Source: Trileptium ribeirensis | Taxonomy: Eukaryota; Nematoda; Enoplea; Enoplida; Thoracostomopsidae | DNA: 64,000 bases | Assembly (NCBI GenBank): GCA_030248225.1 | Contig: JASANE010003392.1 | Coordinates: forward strand, 113,967 to 177,966 | Reading direction: 5' to 3' | In this document: positions 35,480 to 48,040 of the stretch, piece after piece | How the letters are laid out: each line of letters opens with the position of its first letter | Position numbering within the stretch: position 1 is the stretch's first letter | Position numbers and translations under genes: made by a program | Notes under the pieces: model-generated | Seen by the model: only the letters and a program-made list of their open reading frames with translations | Databases searched by the model: none | What the model was told of the DNA's origin: nothing

Positions 35480-36140
35480 TCTTACAACTAGTGTGTAATA
35501 AGTTATTAGCTAAGCTGAAAACGGTTGTCTTGTTTTTTAGAGTCCATATTGCTATGGTTTTTCATTTGTATCAAGGGTTTTACGGTCAACGAACCCGATT
35601 TCCAAACTGTAGTCAGCCTTCATTTATTTGGGTCAATATTACATGGAGAGCATCAAGAATGGTCCATATAAAGTTTTTTCGGTACGCTGAATACGATGAA
35701 CGTTATCTGGAGACGGCGTCGTGAACAATTTGGTTATCTAGACACCAGTTTGAATATTTCATGCTTTTTCAGAAGTTTTCAATGGGTTTGGGGTTTAAGA
35801 ACCTGATTCCCAGAATATAGTTTCAGATATACATTTTTCGATGTGCTGGTTACGATGGTTTGGTTATCTAGAGTCCAGAACGAATCTTTCATGGCGTTTT
35901 CAGTGGTTTTAATGGGCTTAAGGTTAATCAATGAACCCTGTTTCCCAGCTTATAATCTGTCTGCAGTATTATGGTTATATAGTATGCTGCAGAGAGCTAA
36001 GATGTTCTATGTATAGCTTTTGCAGTCGGCTGGATATATATAATGGTTTGGTTATCTCGAGAGCAATACGAATACTTCGTCTGGTTTCATTTATAGGGTC
36101 GACGAAGTTTTCAATGTGTTTAGAGTTACAAAGGTTTTAG
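35480..36140 (-). repeat. tandem repeat family A, array 2 (inverted)
   Basis: About four diverged units in the orientation opposite to 14540-15410 and 39740-40930. GGTTATCTAGAGTCCAG-like blocks occur near 35731, 35860 and 36050, alternating with TTTTCAATGGGTTTxGGGTT and GAACCCGATTTCC blocks. Confidence 0.65.
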
Positions 36141-36635
36141 GGTGATATATATGTACATCAAATATAAAATCTGTTACAAGTTATGACACATATGACACCT
36201 TAAAAATGAAACCATGCTAGCTTCGTTTTAGGCTTTTAAAACCTGAAAAATTGATGGATGTGCATTGGGCACTGAATGTTTGGATGATTTTAAGTACATA
36301 ACGTGGTCATATTATACAGTAGTTGTGCATGATGTCTGTTTTGTGAATTAGTTTTTACGATATATTTATTATGAATTCAGAAATTATTTCGGCCTTCTTA
36401 TTGGTTGTCTTTCTTTCAAAAAAGGCAATAAATAGGATTACTGAGAACAGGGTTTGCTTTTCAAGATTCGCTGAGGTCATTTTGGTGTGTATTTCAAGTT
36501 TTACTGAATATTTTCGCGAGAAGATGTATAAAATTTAACTTTACAATATATAACGCACAATGTATATGTGTTCGCTATAATGTGGGATATAATGCTTGGG
36601 TGCCTTTGTATTTCATGCAGTTTTTATGTATATAC

Positions 36636-36790
36636 CAGGGAGTAACCAGAACTCGGGTGCCGGTGAAAATTGTGTTCCTATCTCTATTCCGGCATAAGCC
36701 AAAATTTATGTCAGAACCGGGATTCCGGGTAAAATATTGTTTAAAATTTTCCACGTTTTTGCTACAATTGCGTTCCAAACATACAATTTT
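36636..36790. mobile_element. partial hAT-family element (copy D, left end only)
   Basis: Begins CAGGGAGTAACCAGAACTCG, followed by a GAAAATTGTGTTCC block and an AACCGGGATTCCGGG block, then TTTTCCACGTTTTTGCTAC, the same order as the left end of copy A. Similarity fades after about 150 bp and I find no matching right end, so this is a truncated copy or a diverged subfamily. Confidence 0.55.
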
Positions 36791-37503
36791 ATATAAGCAG
36801 TAACACACTTCCTTTTACAACCAGAAAAAGCAAAATTTTGCATCAGCCTGCTGTTCTTTAAAGCATAAGTACTATATTTAAATACTTTTTTGGTTATACT
36901 AATAGTTGCTGGGATTGTCGTGGCATTTGCTGTTGGCAGATATAAATAATTCAATTTGATTCTTTTCGGTAAGTGCTTTTCAAACATCAGTTGAAACTGA
37001 AATTGACAAATGATTATTATACTTACTATTACTTTCAGAAGCATTTTTCATTTTAACGATGTAAGAATTGTTAATCTTAAGTTAATGCTAGCATGATAAA
37101 AAATCCTAGGTTCATGCTTGATTGTTTTATTTATTCAGAGAGCGGCGGTGTATGTTGAAATTGAGCCTGGTCAGCCCATGCGCATGGTAAACAGAGCACT
37201 GATTGCTTGCATTTATACTTAAGCTGTAGCTTTTAAACTGGAACGCGGCACCACAATAACATAAACAATTATGATTATTTTAGTTCCTACAACTTCTATT
37301 TTTGGACACCATATCGCCGTATTTAGCCATGCGAAATGGAACTTGTTTTAGCAATTCATCCTGAAGAATCTTTTATTTTCAAATTCTATCTTTTTAATGT
37401 AGCTGCTAGATAATTTTTGGCAGTAACTGATAATTTCTTTCAACTGGAGGTGTTTTGCTGAGAGAAAAATCACAAAAGTGCGTTGAACTGTTAACCTCTG
37501 AAG

Positions 37504-38594
37504 CAGGAATATCCGGAACCGTCCATTTAAACCGGATCCGGAACCAGAACTTGGTCTTCGAAATTTATATATAGTAAAACAGATGAAGGAAGAAATCAAG
37601 GAGTGGAGTTAAAATGCATTAAAAATAAGTTTTACATTAAACTTAATGTATTGCGATGGTATTATTGCCTTTCTGAAACTTTAAAGAGACTGAGGAAGCT
37701 AATAATGTTTATTTATCAATCAAATATGTCGACTTTTGGACACCCAGAGCAAAAAAATGCCTTCCACTGTACACCATTGCGTATACTGCGTCAAATCGAA
37801 TGTGCTTACAAAGTCAGGAGCGTAGAATACACACTTTCGCTCTGTCTCTAGTCGCCTTCCTTTACTACACATACGTTTGTTACATGTTCTGTAGGAAACT
37901 TGAAATTATAGGTGTATATGATTCTAAGAGAAAATAATAGATAGAAGGTAATTTTCTGATCAGTGATCAGGGACACTGTTTAGGCTAGTGCCCGTAAGTT
38001 TTGGACAAACAGTGCCCGTAAGTTAAATGATAATGATGATAACTTTCTAATCAGAATGCTATAAATGAGACACACTGTGATGCTGCTCGCACAGTTCTTT
38101 GCCAAGAAAGCAGTTTCAAGCTGCGTTGCAGATAACGTTAGTTTACTTCAATTTAGACTGATTACCAAGTTTACAAGCGCATTGGCGGGTTCTTGAAGCA
38201 ATTTACGTTAGCCAAGCGTACCCTAAGTACTGCGTAAGCCATACTCTGTTACCGAGTTGGACCGGTTTAATTGAAACGTACCCCACAGACTTCTGGATAT
38301 CTAAAATAGCTGCTACAAGCATCGACGTGACTTTGATTTGTTAACAAACTCCTGCAGCTTATTATGAAAAATTTCAACTGAAATTATGTGCCCTACTTAC
38401 GTTTCAAACGTCAAATTGCTTAGTTAATCTTTTCTTTTGCTTGGTTGTATTGGAGCTTGATCATTGTATAATATATATTACATATGTTTGGATCACAGAT
38501 GCAGCAAAAACGTAGAAAATTTCAAACAAACTTTTTAAACCGGAATTCCGGTTCCGGAATTGTTTGCTGGAACCGGAATTCCGGTTAGTCCCTG
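37504..38594. mobile_element. non-autonomous hAT element, copy B (1091 bp)
   Basis: Runs from CAGGAATATCCGGAACCG to the complement of CAGGGACTAACCGGAATT, in the opposite orientation to copy A. The interior is closely similar to copy A over long stretches, for example the 37600-37860 segment. Flanking octamers CTCTGAAG and CCCTAAAC match at 5 of 8. Near the right end a 12-bp GGAATTCCGGTT block is repeated. Confidence 0.85.
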
Positions 38595-39054
38595 CCCTAA
38601 ACTTTGTTGGTGAGAAAGTACCGAAACCACCATGTTGCTTGTTGTTGCTTGGGAACCCCAGTTTGGTGAAGTAAGGATTAGGGGTTGGCCGATTATCGGT
38701 ATCGGTATTCTGATATCGGTTATCTGTATTTTTCAATATCGTCGAAGCCCAATTCAATATTACATTGAGACGTACAACTGTCCTCGCTATCAATTTATTT
38801 AAGCTCCTATTAGCATAACACATCAATCCGATTTACTTTATATATACCTATGGAAACGCTTAACAAAACCAAAACTGTTATATAGTTTAACGAGGGCATA
38901 TTTTACTGAATAATTTAAAATTTCAGTGGGTATTTTCGGATTGAACTGAGTGAAAACCACCAAAAATGCCCAAAAAACAAACCATGGCTGAGAAATTGTT
39001 GTAGCATTCAGACGTTATCACTTAATACATGCCCTCTCCATTTGCTTACAAGCA

Positions 39055-39130
39055 TAAACTAGGGGCCCTGGCTTGGAAACAGGGGCATGAAATGGAGAGA
39101 ACCCTCTGTTCAACTAGGAGCATCGATATG
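39055..39130. repeat. G/C-run dispersed repeat fragment
   Basis: AGGGGCCCTGGCTTGGAAAC followed by GGGGCATGAA and AACCCTCTGTTCAACTAGG. Vocabulary of the CCCTGGTT family. Confidence 0.4.
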
Positions 39131-39485
39131 TAAAAAAATCTATATTGAGATTGAGAGTTATAATATTTAATGTGAAACTATAAAATAGTATATAAAAAAT
39201 TTGCTTAGAAAAGGATTCAAAACGTCTTTATTACGATTAAAAGCAACTTTTATATCAAATTTTCATGATTTAGCACACTTTTTGACTTTAGAACGAATGT
39301 TTTAAGTAAACTGTGGTGTTTTACCCGGCGGGAGGCAAAGAACTTTGCCAACGGCCGATGAACCAGGTAAACACCAAAATTGTGCCAGTGCCATAAAACA
39401 GTTGCACCAGCTCTTCTCTTTCGCCGTGCATACCCACGCCCCCGACTTGGATAACCCAGAATGCTTTGAAATCATTCCATTTTAG

Positions 39486-39653
39486 GTTTGAAATCAGCAC
39501 GTACTTTGCTATATTTATTGCTCATGTTATGTACAGCGTTTACGCGGTCTGGAGTGCTTCAAAACAGTTCAAACATGAACTTTTCGGTGCATTTTTTGAA
39601 CCTGGTTGGGCAATTCTTGGCAGTCCGCGAAGAGATATCGCCAATTACGAATG
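39486..39653 (+). CDS. HHAT: Hedgehog acyltransferase (HHAT), exon 2 with first membrane segment
   Basis: Acceptor TTTTAG at 39480-39485 and donor ATG|GTAAGT at 39653/39654. The exon is 168 nt, enters after a split codon (phase 2) and leaves in phase 2. It encodes FEISTYFAIFIAHVMYSVYAVW, the first membrane helix, and ends PRRDIANYEW. The motif aligns with human HHAT WELALYLLASLGFHFYSFYEVY, and the (D)-x-x-(D/N)-(F/Y)-EW end aligns with DATDFEW. Confidence 0.9.
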
Positions 39654-39739
39654 GTAAGTTGACAGTCGATACTAATAATGTATCTGAATGTTCACAATAT
39701 TTGTATTCTACGCTGTTAAGTATGTATGTAGATCTAAAA

Positions 39740-40930
39740 TGATAATGAAATACTAGTAACTCGCAAGCGATGGTGAAAAGAAGCGAGCATTGTTTCATTT
39801 TTAAGTTATCATTTTGTGTAACCACCTGTGACAGGTTGTGTTTGAAGCATATACCACCATAAACCCTCTAGAACCCTGAACACATTGAAAAAACTAAAAC
39901 CTCGTTGACCCCAGAACTGAAAACGCACGAACCACTTCTGCTGGTCCCTAGATAACCAAACTATTGTATCCAGCGTACTAAAAAACTATACATAGAACAT
40001 CTTGATTATCTGCAGCGTAATACACAGCCTTAACACTGAAGACAGACTATATTCTGTAAATCAGGTTCATCGAACTTAAATCCATTGAAAAGCTTTGGAA
40101 CGTAATGAAATATTCGTGTTGGTCACTAACCAAACCATTGTATTCAGCATACCAAAGCCTCTATTTACACTATTTTTGATGCAATGTACCGAACTACTGA
40201 AGACCGACTCTATTCTTTACCAAACCTGGACTGATCAAATTCATCGACTTAAACCCAATGAAAACGTCTGAAAAGACATGAGGTACTCGTGGTAGGCTCT
40301 AGATAACCAAACCACCGTATTCAGCCTACCGAAGAATCTATACAGACAATTCTTGATGTCCTGTACACAATACCTAACCAAACAAACTACTGAAGAAAGA
40401 CTATGTTCTGGAAATCGGGTTCATTGCGTGTAAACCCGTTTAAAGGACATGAAATAACCAAACCGTCGTATTCAACCTACCGAAAAACCTATATAGGCAA
40501 TTCTTGATGATCTGTACGCAATCCAAACAACTGAAGACAGACTGTTCTGGAAATCGGTTTGATTGACTCTAAACGATTTGAAAGGGCCTAAAATATGCAC
40601 GCTGGAATATAGATAACAGAACAAATTGCATTCAGTCTACTGAAAAATGTATATAATAGATTTCTTGATGCCCTGTTCACAACACCTTATCAAACAACTA
40701 TAGATTATGTTATAGAACCAGGGTTCATTGACTCTAAACCCATTGAACGGGCATGAAGTATACACGGTGGATTATAGATAACCAAATGATTGTATTCACC
40801 CATCAGAAAAAGCTATATATCGACAATATTTCGATGCCCTGGATGGCATACATAACCAAACAAACGAGAATGCACTACATATTGGAAATAGGCTTCGTCG
40901 ACCGTAAAAACCTTCAAACCACCTGAAAAG
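39740..40930 (+). repeat. tandem repeat family A, array 3, with junction motif
   Basis: Opens with ACTAGTAACTCGCAAGCGATGG (39753-39774), as at 14540, then runs for about seven units of ~155-177 bp. ATAACCAAACxATTG-like blocks occur near 39951, 40128, 40301, 40455, 40612 and 40777. It continues directly into the tail repeat at 40930. This is the longest array of the family in the window. Confidence 0.72.
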
Positions 40931-41450
40931 GTATAAGTCAAGTTAGACTTTAGATAGCAAAATCCTCGTATCCAGTGTGCTTTATAACCTAATAAGCACT
41001 CATGGGGAGGTAAAACACAAAATTGACGAAGTTTGAAAAATCGCTATTTCGTCAAAAGATCAACGAACAATATTCGGGTCCGCAATGCCCTACGGAGTAG
41101 TCCTACAAAAAAGTCGTGGTCAGCAAAATTGTAGATCTCGATGAGCTAATTATGTATGACGCGACAGCTGTGTCGGGAGATATGAGCTGCTAAACAGTGG
41201 TAGCCGCTTGGCCTGGTTTGGCAAAGAACCGTTAAAACCTATTTTTTATCATTTTGACCCGGAAGGTGGGGTCGGAGCTGTGCGTGTTCAACTAAAGGGC
41301 ACCTCGTTTTCATCTTTGCTATCGAACAAAAAAATTATCGGCATCCGTCCATCCGAAAATGAGTTATGAATGACAGTGACAAACAAACAATAATCACGAT
41401 TTCCCTCCTAGCATCGTATCTGGGAACTCCGTTTCAACTAAAAAGGGTGC
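40930..41450 (+). repeat. tail-type dispersed repeat, copy 2
   Basis: Non-tandem end of the composite element, homologous over ~550 bp to 1430-2010. Landmarks are AGTCAAGTTAGACTTTAGATAGC, GAAAAATCGCTATTTCGTC, CCGTCCATCCGAAAATGAG and GGAACTCCGTTTCAAC. Confidence 0.65.
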
Positions 41451-42059
41451 ATAATGCGACACTGTGATAATATTAAAATTCTGTGCAGAGTCTCAGACAC
41501 AAGAATAGATATAACTGTAGATTAACGTAAAATAATGTCAGTATTAAACTTTAGCTATCTTGTGGCGATCCGAGCACAATATCCTCATGGTTTGAATAAA
41601 TGGATTGTATGTATTTGTATTTTCCGTAAATTGGACGGGATATAATCTCGGCCTGAATTCAATCTGTTAAATCTGCCGTGAACTAAGTATGTAGTACAGA
41701 TTTTTCTCCCTAGTGATTTCGTGTCAAAGCTGTGTTTTGGATGTAGGTTTCCACATTAGCTATGTAGCGTGTAAGCGACGGACACTGCTTACTCCTTAAA
41801 ATGAAATGGTGAACAGGTATGTCAATCGAACGTTTGGAATATAAGTCTGAACTTGTGCTTCTTGGCAAATGAGGATACGTTTCACAGGCTCCGTGGACAC
41901 GGTCAAAGATATTCTGTGAACTGAGAAACGTGAAAATTCATTTTTATCAATCGTGTTAATTCACTCATCTTAGGTTGGTTCAATGGATGTCGACAACACT
42001 TTATTTTTTCGATATGTGAAATGATGATACGTTGTTTAGGAACACCACGACATTAATAA

Positions 42060-42300
42060 GGAAAAGCTGATGACGCGTTCTTTAATAGAATCTAAGTTCT
42101 CCGACCCCATCATCTGAGGTAAAATGACAAAAAACTGGTTTCAAGTGTTCTTTGCCAAATGTGGCTATAATGGTTTCTCTGTTTCTCGGACCATATCTCC
42201 CTACATACGCGTCTCATCAAGAACTACTACCCCGTCGTTGAAAGATACAACTTTTCTGAACACAATTTTTGTCGTACCACTCCCGGCGTCGCAGGGACCC
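42060..42300 (-). repeat. tail-type dispersed repeat fragment, inverted
   Basis: Contains GTTCTCCGACCCCATCATCTG, then AAAATGACAAAAAACTGGTT, resembling 47050-47110 and the complement of the tail at 41200-41280. The open frame here is incidental. Confidence 0.4.
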
Positions 42301-42639
42301 ATCCAATACAATTTGTTCAACGGCGCTCAATGACTTCTATGATTCCAAATTGACTTTTTTGAGCCCCTTCAAATTTCTAGAAGGCTGTAATATAACAATG
42401 CATTAAGCGTACCGTAAAAATCATTTCTGTCACGTTTCAAAATCGTCATTCCATTATTTGTTCCTTCGTCTAATAAATCAAAGGAACGACAGTTTCAAAT
42501 TTTAAAAACCATAACTTTTGGGAATAACTTCTTGCAGCGTAGGCCCACAGATTTGTCGTATTCTATTGATGGCACGTCGATACAGCTATCATGTTATCGC
42601 ATTCAGCAACCTCGAAATTCATACATCGTTTTGTTACAG

Positions 42640-42965
42640 ACCCGGCCAAAAATATGTGCAATCGAAAACGATCGAAGTCGACCGAAATATATTTTAGCCG
42701 CTATCCGAATCGATCAAAATTTCGTCTAATCAAATTAATTTAAACAATTTTATAAAATTGAAATTTAATTATTGCGATAAAATCGAGGTCGTTCATCATT
42801 TCGTTTCATCGAAATTGATCCAAATAATATTATAAATTTGAAATTTAATTGAGAAAAAATCGAAGTCGATCAAAATTTCGCTTAATCCAAATCGATCAAC
42901 ATTTCGTTTAATCGAAATCCATCGAAATTTCGGTTAGACGAAAGCGAACGACATGTCGATCGATT
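42640..42965. repeat. AATCGATC / AATTTCGTTTAAT tandem-like repeat
   Basis: A module of the type CGAAATCGATCAAAATTTCG followed by TTTAATC recurs five or six times at irregular 20-80 bp spacing, with two longer AT-rich copies of ATTATAAATTTGAAATTTAATT between. It is palindrome-rich (ATCGAT, AAATTT) and non-coding. Confidence 0.5.
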
Positions 42966-44384
42966 TTGACTTATTATTTAGCACTTATTTCTGGCGGTGA
43001 CTGTTATCCCTGTATGGAAAATATGAAAAATGTTAAATTTAGCTACATATTTTTAATGCCCAAAGTGAACGTCCTTGTCTCAATCAACGTTCCAGTCATA
43101 AAACAAGGAAGCATTTTGTTTAATCAGCGCACCAAGAAAGGAACCCGGTTATTACAAATATTAAATTTCGCTTTTTGATTACTTTATAAACATTTGGTTC
43201 ATACCTCGCAAACGGCTGCTTTCTGTCGAGAAGATATTGCAATTCAAAGTGTAGTTCTGGATCAGACGATTATGAATTGCACTCCTGTCCACAGTGGAAG
43301 GTGGTGAGCTGTGGGAAACCCCAATTTCCAAATTACCCATGCTCGTGAGATTTGCCCCATCCTTTGGCCTTTGGCCATAACCTTTCTCGTCGGAAACCCC
43401 CATGTTCAACTAAATCCAAAAAAATATGTTTTCAGTATACAAAATTTTAAACACTAAATTTCACTATTTCTAATGCTGAAACGTCGTTTTATAGCCTGAA
43501 AATAATTGTGCCACAGTAAAAGTACATGAAAATATGGAAATATTTGGAATTTTTAAGCAAAATTTATCCCTCTATTTTGAAGTTTCCGCCGAGAACGAAC
43601 ATATGGTCCCCGAAGTTCCGCCATTTTTAGGAAGGTTGTCGACAGGCCAGGTTTGTGGGCCCTAGTTTGATCTGCCGGTTCTGAGAAAAGTTATAACTTA
43701 AAGGGTCTAGGATCTCATGTGCCTAAATCACAAACCTTCTAGTTCGGGTATGTTTTGTGACAATTTGGACAAGAAATTATCGGAGCACTCACTGCACCTC
43801 AAACACAAATCTAGATGCGCAGTTTCATTATAATACTTGGCAAATAAAATCCTATTAAAATTGCACTACGTTGTATAGTTAGGGACGGTTGGGATTCGGA
43901 TCCGCTCTCACATGCTTATTACAATGTTGTCCATAGTTTGAGTTTTGATATTGACTGGCAATAGAACTGCATTAGTTATTGACTTTGCTGAAAGACTGAG
44001 CACAAATCGTTATTTAGGGATAAACCAAGAATTTATGTTCTAGTCTACAGCTAGCCTTATCCGATCGAACATGTATACCTGTGATTTGAGTTTAGTGTCT
44101 ATATAAATAAGGACATTATCCCAAACTGGCTGAGTGATTCTATGAACGAAGCTCGCGGTGAATGTTGCTCCACTACGCGCAAAAAGACTCAAGTTGGAAA
44201 TGTAAGCTGTTGTGTTTCCGCGTTTATGTTCAATCAGTTTCATTTGCTAAAACCGTAGGCTCGAATTAATTTATTAGTGCTACAGCTACGAAAATAATAA
44301 ACGCAAATTCTTCACGATCGATTCTGGAAAAAATTTGCTTTTTATTTCGGTCCGTAACTGTATATTGGTAGTAAGTTGTTTAAG

Positions 44385-44610
44385 GCATGTATGGTCGCAT
44401 CAGGCAACACGCTATTTGCCATGGTATATCGGACACGTCTTGTTCTTCAATTTTGGGACACGGATCATGGCTCCGCAATTTCATAAATTCACTATGTTAG
44501 TCTACTGGATAATAGCACTCATGTGGATCTACAATTGGTGGGTTGTTGCATTTAGCGTGGTGTGTGGCGTAATTTTGCTCCTATTGGCAGACATAATGTT
44601 GTGGCTCGCG
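44385..44610 (+). CDS. HHAT: Hedgehog acyltransferase (HHAT), exon 3 with second and third membrane segments
   Basis: Acceptor TTTAAG at 44379-44384 and donor GCG|GTTAGT at 44610/44611. It begins with the G completing the TGG codon from exon 2 and ends in phase 0. It encodes WHVWSHQATRYLPWYIGHVLFF, then KFTMLVYWIIALMWIYNWW, then a long hydrophobic run ending LWLA. Spacing from EW to the GH motif equals that in human HHAT (EWSFWMEW..LGH). The TTTAAG acceptor has a weak pyrimidine tract but is the only one that keeps phase and homology. Confidence 0.9.
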
Positions 44611-46679
44611 GTTAGTTTCTTTATATGCTATGATTTCGGTCACATTAATAGGATATAAGAAGTTATTAAACTACCAAAATTTTATCTATGGGCGTGATCT
44701 TGTTGTCTTCCAGCTCGGACATTGGGGGGAAACACCTGGGGGCGATTCAGGGAGGCGTGTCCATAAAGTACGGTAACTGTCTGAAAACTTCAAAGAAACA
44801 CCTCGCGACTGTTTGAATAAAATAGCGAAAAATTCTAATATTGTTATTAATGCGAAGAGAAATTGGCAAGTGTAATCGAAAATAGAGAAAAATATGGTAA
44901 ATTTAAAACATCTGGGGCACCAAAAGGAATCCAAAATTTACCCGGGTAGGGATCATGAGTTCGACATACCTGGTGCCCCAGTCTTTCCTATTTATATCAA
45001 CCAGATAATTAACGCTTAGCTACAGCATTATTGAGTTTCCGGCGGCTTTTTATGCATGGTTCATACGGAGGTTTGATGTACTTATTCAGATATGACTTAT
45101 CAATAATTAGTGAAACCGTAACTAAGTTTCCTAAATAAACGTCAACAACTACGAGAAAATATTTGTCTATCTGTGTTGCGCATATGTCATAACAGGGTTG
45201 ATAGATTTTCGCAATTTTTTTATTGGACGCATAATAGAATCAACAATTATTGTGCACGTAGTTCTTGTATTTGTACTGCGCCATGGGTTCCTAACCCCAA
45301 ATTTCAGAAAACCTACATGAATTTCATACCTTGTGATTTGGGTCGTATAGCCTTTCCCGATATTTTATGTAAGTTATAACATAGTGAGATCTTAGTGTAG
45401 TGTTTTTGAAATATGAGGCAATTAAAAAAGCGCCCAAAAACTGAAAATAAATTTTGACTGAACTTTTATCTATATAATTTAAAACAGGATTATTAAACTC
45501 GATAGTTTTAGTGAGCCAAACCTGTATTGGGCATACCATGACTTTTCTACGACACTGTAGGGGAATAAAATATGCTCAAATTTGGCATTTTTAACTAAAC
45601 TGTATGTAATGGGCTGCAATAAGTTTTTATAGTTTTTCGGAGCTACCGAATACCATGAAAGCAACATTGTTTGTGTCATACACGTCTAAAACGGCAAGCG
45701 CTAAGGTCTACAAGAGTACGTCATTAAAATTATGGAGCTGATGTCGTTAATGGCTGAATATTGCAACGGAGTGACCGCTGTGGTACTAGTTTTTACCAGA
45801 TGGCATGAAATCGAAAGCAGCTCCGGTCAACCGGAGCTTCAAAATTTAAAAATTATTAAAATGCATTATTTTTCGATTCCAGGCTGATTGCTTTTATGGT
45901 ATTCAGCAAACGAGAAAATCAATAGCCCTTTACAAACCCCGCCGCATGTACAATTAAACTAAAAAATTTTTTTCAGTTTTTCGATCACAAATTTGACATT
46001 TAACTCCTGTATTGTCCCATAGGGTTTGTAGCAATATTACAAACGTGTTTAACGGATTAAAACCTTGCAAGCCCAACATTTACCCCCAACAAGTAAGAAA
46101 CTTACTTTGTGAAATGTTTAAAATTTCATTTGCTGGGTTATTTTTAAGCTGTCGTACCTCTAACGCCTCCTCTGACAAGAACATGTACTTTAACAGCTCT
46201 TGATGAGATGGTTCTGCATATCGGTCTCCATTCCATAGCCGAGGCCTCTGGCAAGGGTGACAACCTGAAATGTTCCGGGAGTCCAAACGGCCAAAATCAG
46301 AAAGTCTCCAATTAGCATCTATTTTGCGAGAATTTGGGTATGAAAATGTTGACGCAATCCAAACACCCAGTTACAGTCATGAACAGTATGAACTACTCGC
46401 ACACACGAACGCAAATGCGCACGCTCGCAACTTGCGCCTAATTGCAAACATACACGCTCGCATGCAAATGAGTTTGAACGCAATTGTGTCAATGTGCGCG
46501 CGTTTTTGAACACATTTCTGACCGTGACTGTATGTAGATGCCTGCTATGTACACTTTGCTAGCTTCGAGTAAAAAATTGTAAAACTCCCGTAATGTAGTG
46601 AAGAGTTATGCGTGCTATAGGAAGACGAAAAACAGTTTTTAACAGCACGCTGTTTGAGGGAACTCCAGTTGCTATATTT

Positions 46680-47380
46680 AAATTCATTTTGTTGAGACGG
46701 AAAGAACGTAGTTTCAACTGAAGAGAGGGCTATAGGGAAACCACTACCACATTTCTGTTTTTTACTATCGATGTAACTCATAACGTATCTTGAAATAGAT
46801 GGATGTCGACAAAAGGTTTTTCGATAGCAAAAAGTGGTGATGATGAGCATTTACTTCAATGCTAAGATCTCTATTTAAATTAATTTTCTAGAAACAGACA
46901 CAGCGTAGTTTCCACTGCGAGCGCTACGTGGGAAAAGCGGTAACATTTTTATTTTTGGCTGTCGGTGTCACTCATAACTAATTCTGGGATGGATGGATTT
47001 TGACAAAATTATTTTCAATAGTAAAAGTAAGATGATGCTCATTTAATTCACCGCTATGTGCTCCGATCCCGTCTTCTGGTCCAAATGGCAAAAAACCGCG
47101 CCAAATCCTGCCGCATGTGTACCAGCGTTTCGCAATTTATGTCTCGCGAAACAGATAGAACTGATAGATTACTATCCAGAGTCACTTCATTGAGATCTGC
47201 AGCCTTGCTTAACAAGGCATCTTTTGTGGGTTGACAATCTAGCAGCCGTTTGCACGGATATAATTGATCCTTTATTAGGAATAAATATTTTTCAAATTTA
47301 GGCATATTATTGAATGTTTTTATCTTACAGCTAGTGTCTGTTACATTGTCAAGCTCACAGAATACGTAATCCATTACGTT
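46680..47380 (-). repeat. tail-type dispersed repeat, inverted
   Basis: Two successive copies of a block with GTTTCAACTG/GTTTCCACTG, a TAACTCATAACxxATTC segment and GATGGATGTCGACAAAAG/GATGGATTTTGACAAAAT, the complements of the landmarks at 1890-2000 and 41340-41430. It leads directly into an inverted family A array. Confidence 0.55.
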
Positions 47381-48040
47381 ATTATGCTCAGTTTTGTTAT
47401 ATAGAATCCAGTATATATGACTATGTTTTTAGAGGTTTCAATAGTTGTAGGATCTAACGAGCCCGATTTGCAGAATGTCTTCATTTGCTTGGCAATGTAT
47501 TGTTTCCAAGACATCTAAAATTTACCATTTATATAAGTTTACGGTACCGTAAATTTGATTATCTGAAGTTCAGAACGAATAATTCATATACCTTTTCAGT
47601 GATTGACAAGTGTTCAGGGCGGATGAACTCGATTTCCAGAAAATAAGCTGTCTGTAGTTTTTGATTATGTTTACTTTCAGGGCATCTAGAACGGATTGTA
47701 TGGACTTTTTGGTATGTTGAATACAATGATGTGTTGATCTTGAATCCAACACGAGTATGCCATAACTTTTCAGTGATTCGATTGTCGGCGAATCCGGTTT
47801 ACCGAAAGAATTTTTATATATGTTTTCTGGGCTAATAAGCTATGAAACATGTTTTGTGACACGCAGCATACAGAAGTAGTGTTCCTTAACATCTATCAGG
47901 CATGGTTCAGTGGCTGCGGACGTTATATGATGGTATATCAAACACAAAGAGTTAATACATGTGATTAAACGTAATGACATCTATAAATATACCATACTCT
48001 CTCCGTTTTATCCTCGCTTGCGAGATACTATTTGATTTCG
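47380..48040 (-). repeat. tandem repeat family A, array 4 (inverted)
   Basis: About three to four units in reverse orientation, with landmarks ATCTGAAGTTCAGAACGAAT, GATTTCCAGAAAATAAGCTGTC and GGTATGTTGAATACAATGATG. The array ends with the complement of the CTCGCAAGCGAG junction near 48013-48025. Confidence 0.6.

Larger units (their letters stand above)
29118..39485 (+). other. HHAT intron 1 (10.4 kb)
   Basis: Runs from GTAAGT to TTTTAG. It contains a CCCTGGTT-family block at 31440-31610, a small hAT-like MITE at 32195-32470, hAT family copies at 32496-33616, 36636-36790 and 37504-38594, tandem family B at 34040-34800, a composite end at 34860-35470, an inverted family A array at 35480-36140 and a CCCTGGTT fragment at 39055-39130. 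I saw nothing recognisable in 29130-31430, 31620-32190, 36150-36630, 36800-37490 or 38600-39050. Confidence 0.65.
39654..44384 (+). other. HHAT intron 2 (4.7 kb)
   Basis: Contains the junction motif and family A array with its tail (39740-41450), an inverted tail fragment (42060-42300), an AATCGATC-rich repeat (42640-42965), and near 43310-43640 a segment loosely related to the outer parts of the foldback element at 52285-53097. I recognised nothing in 41460-42050 or 43650-44380. Confidence 0.6.
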
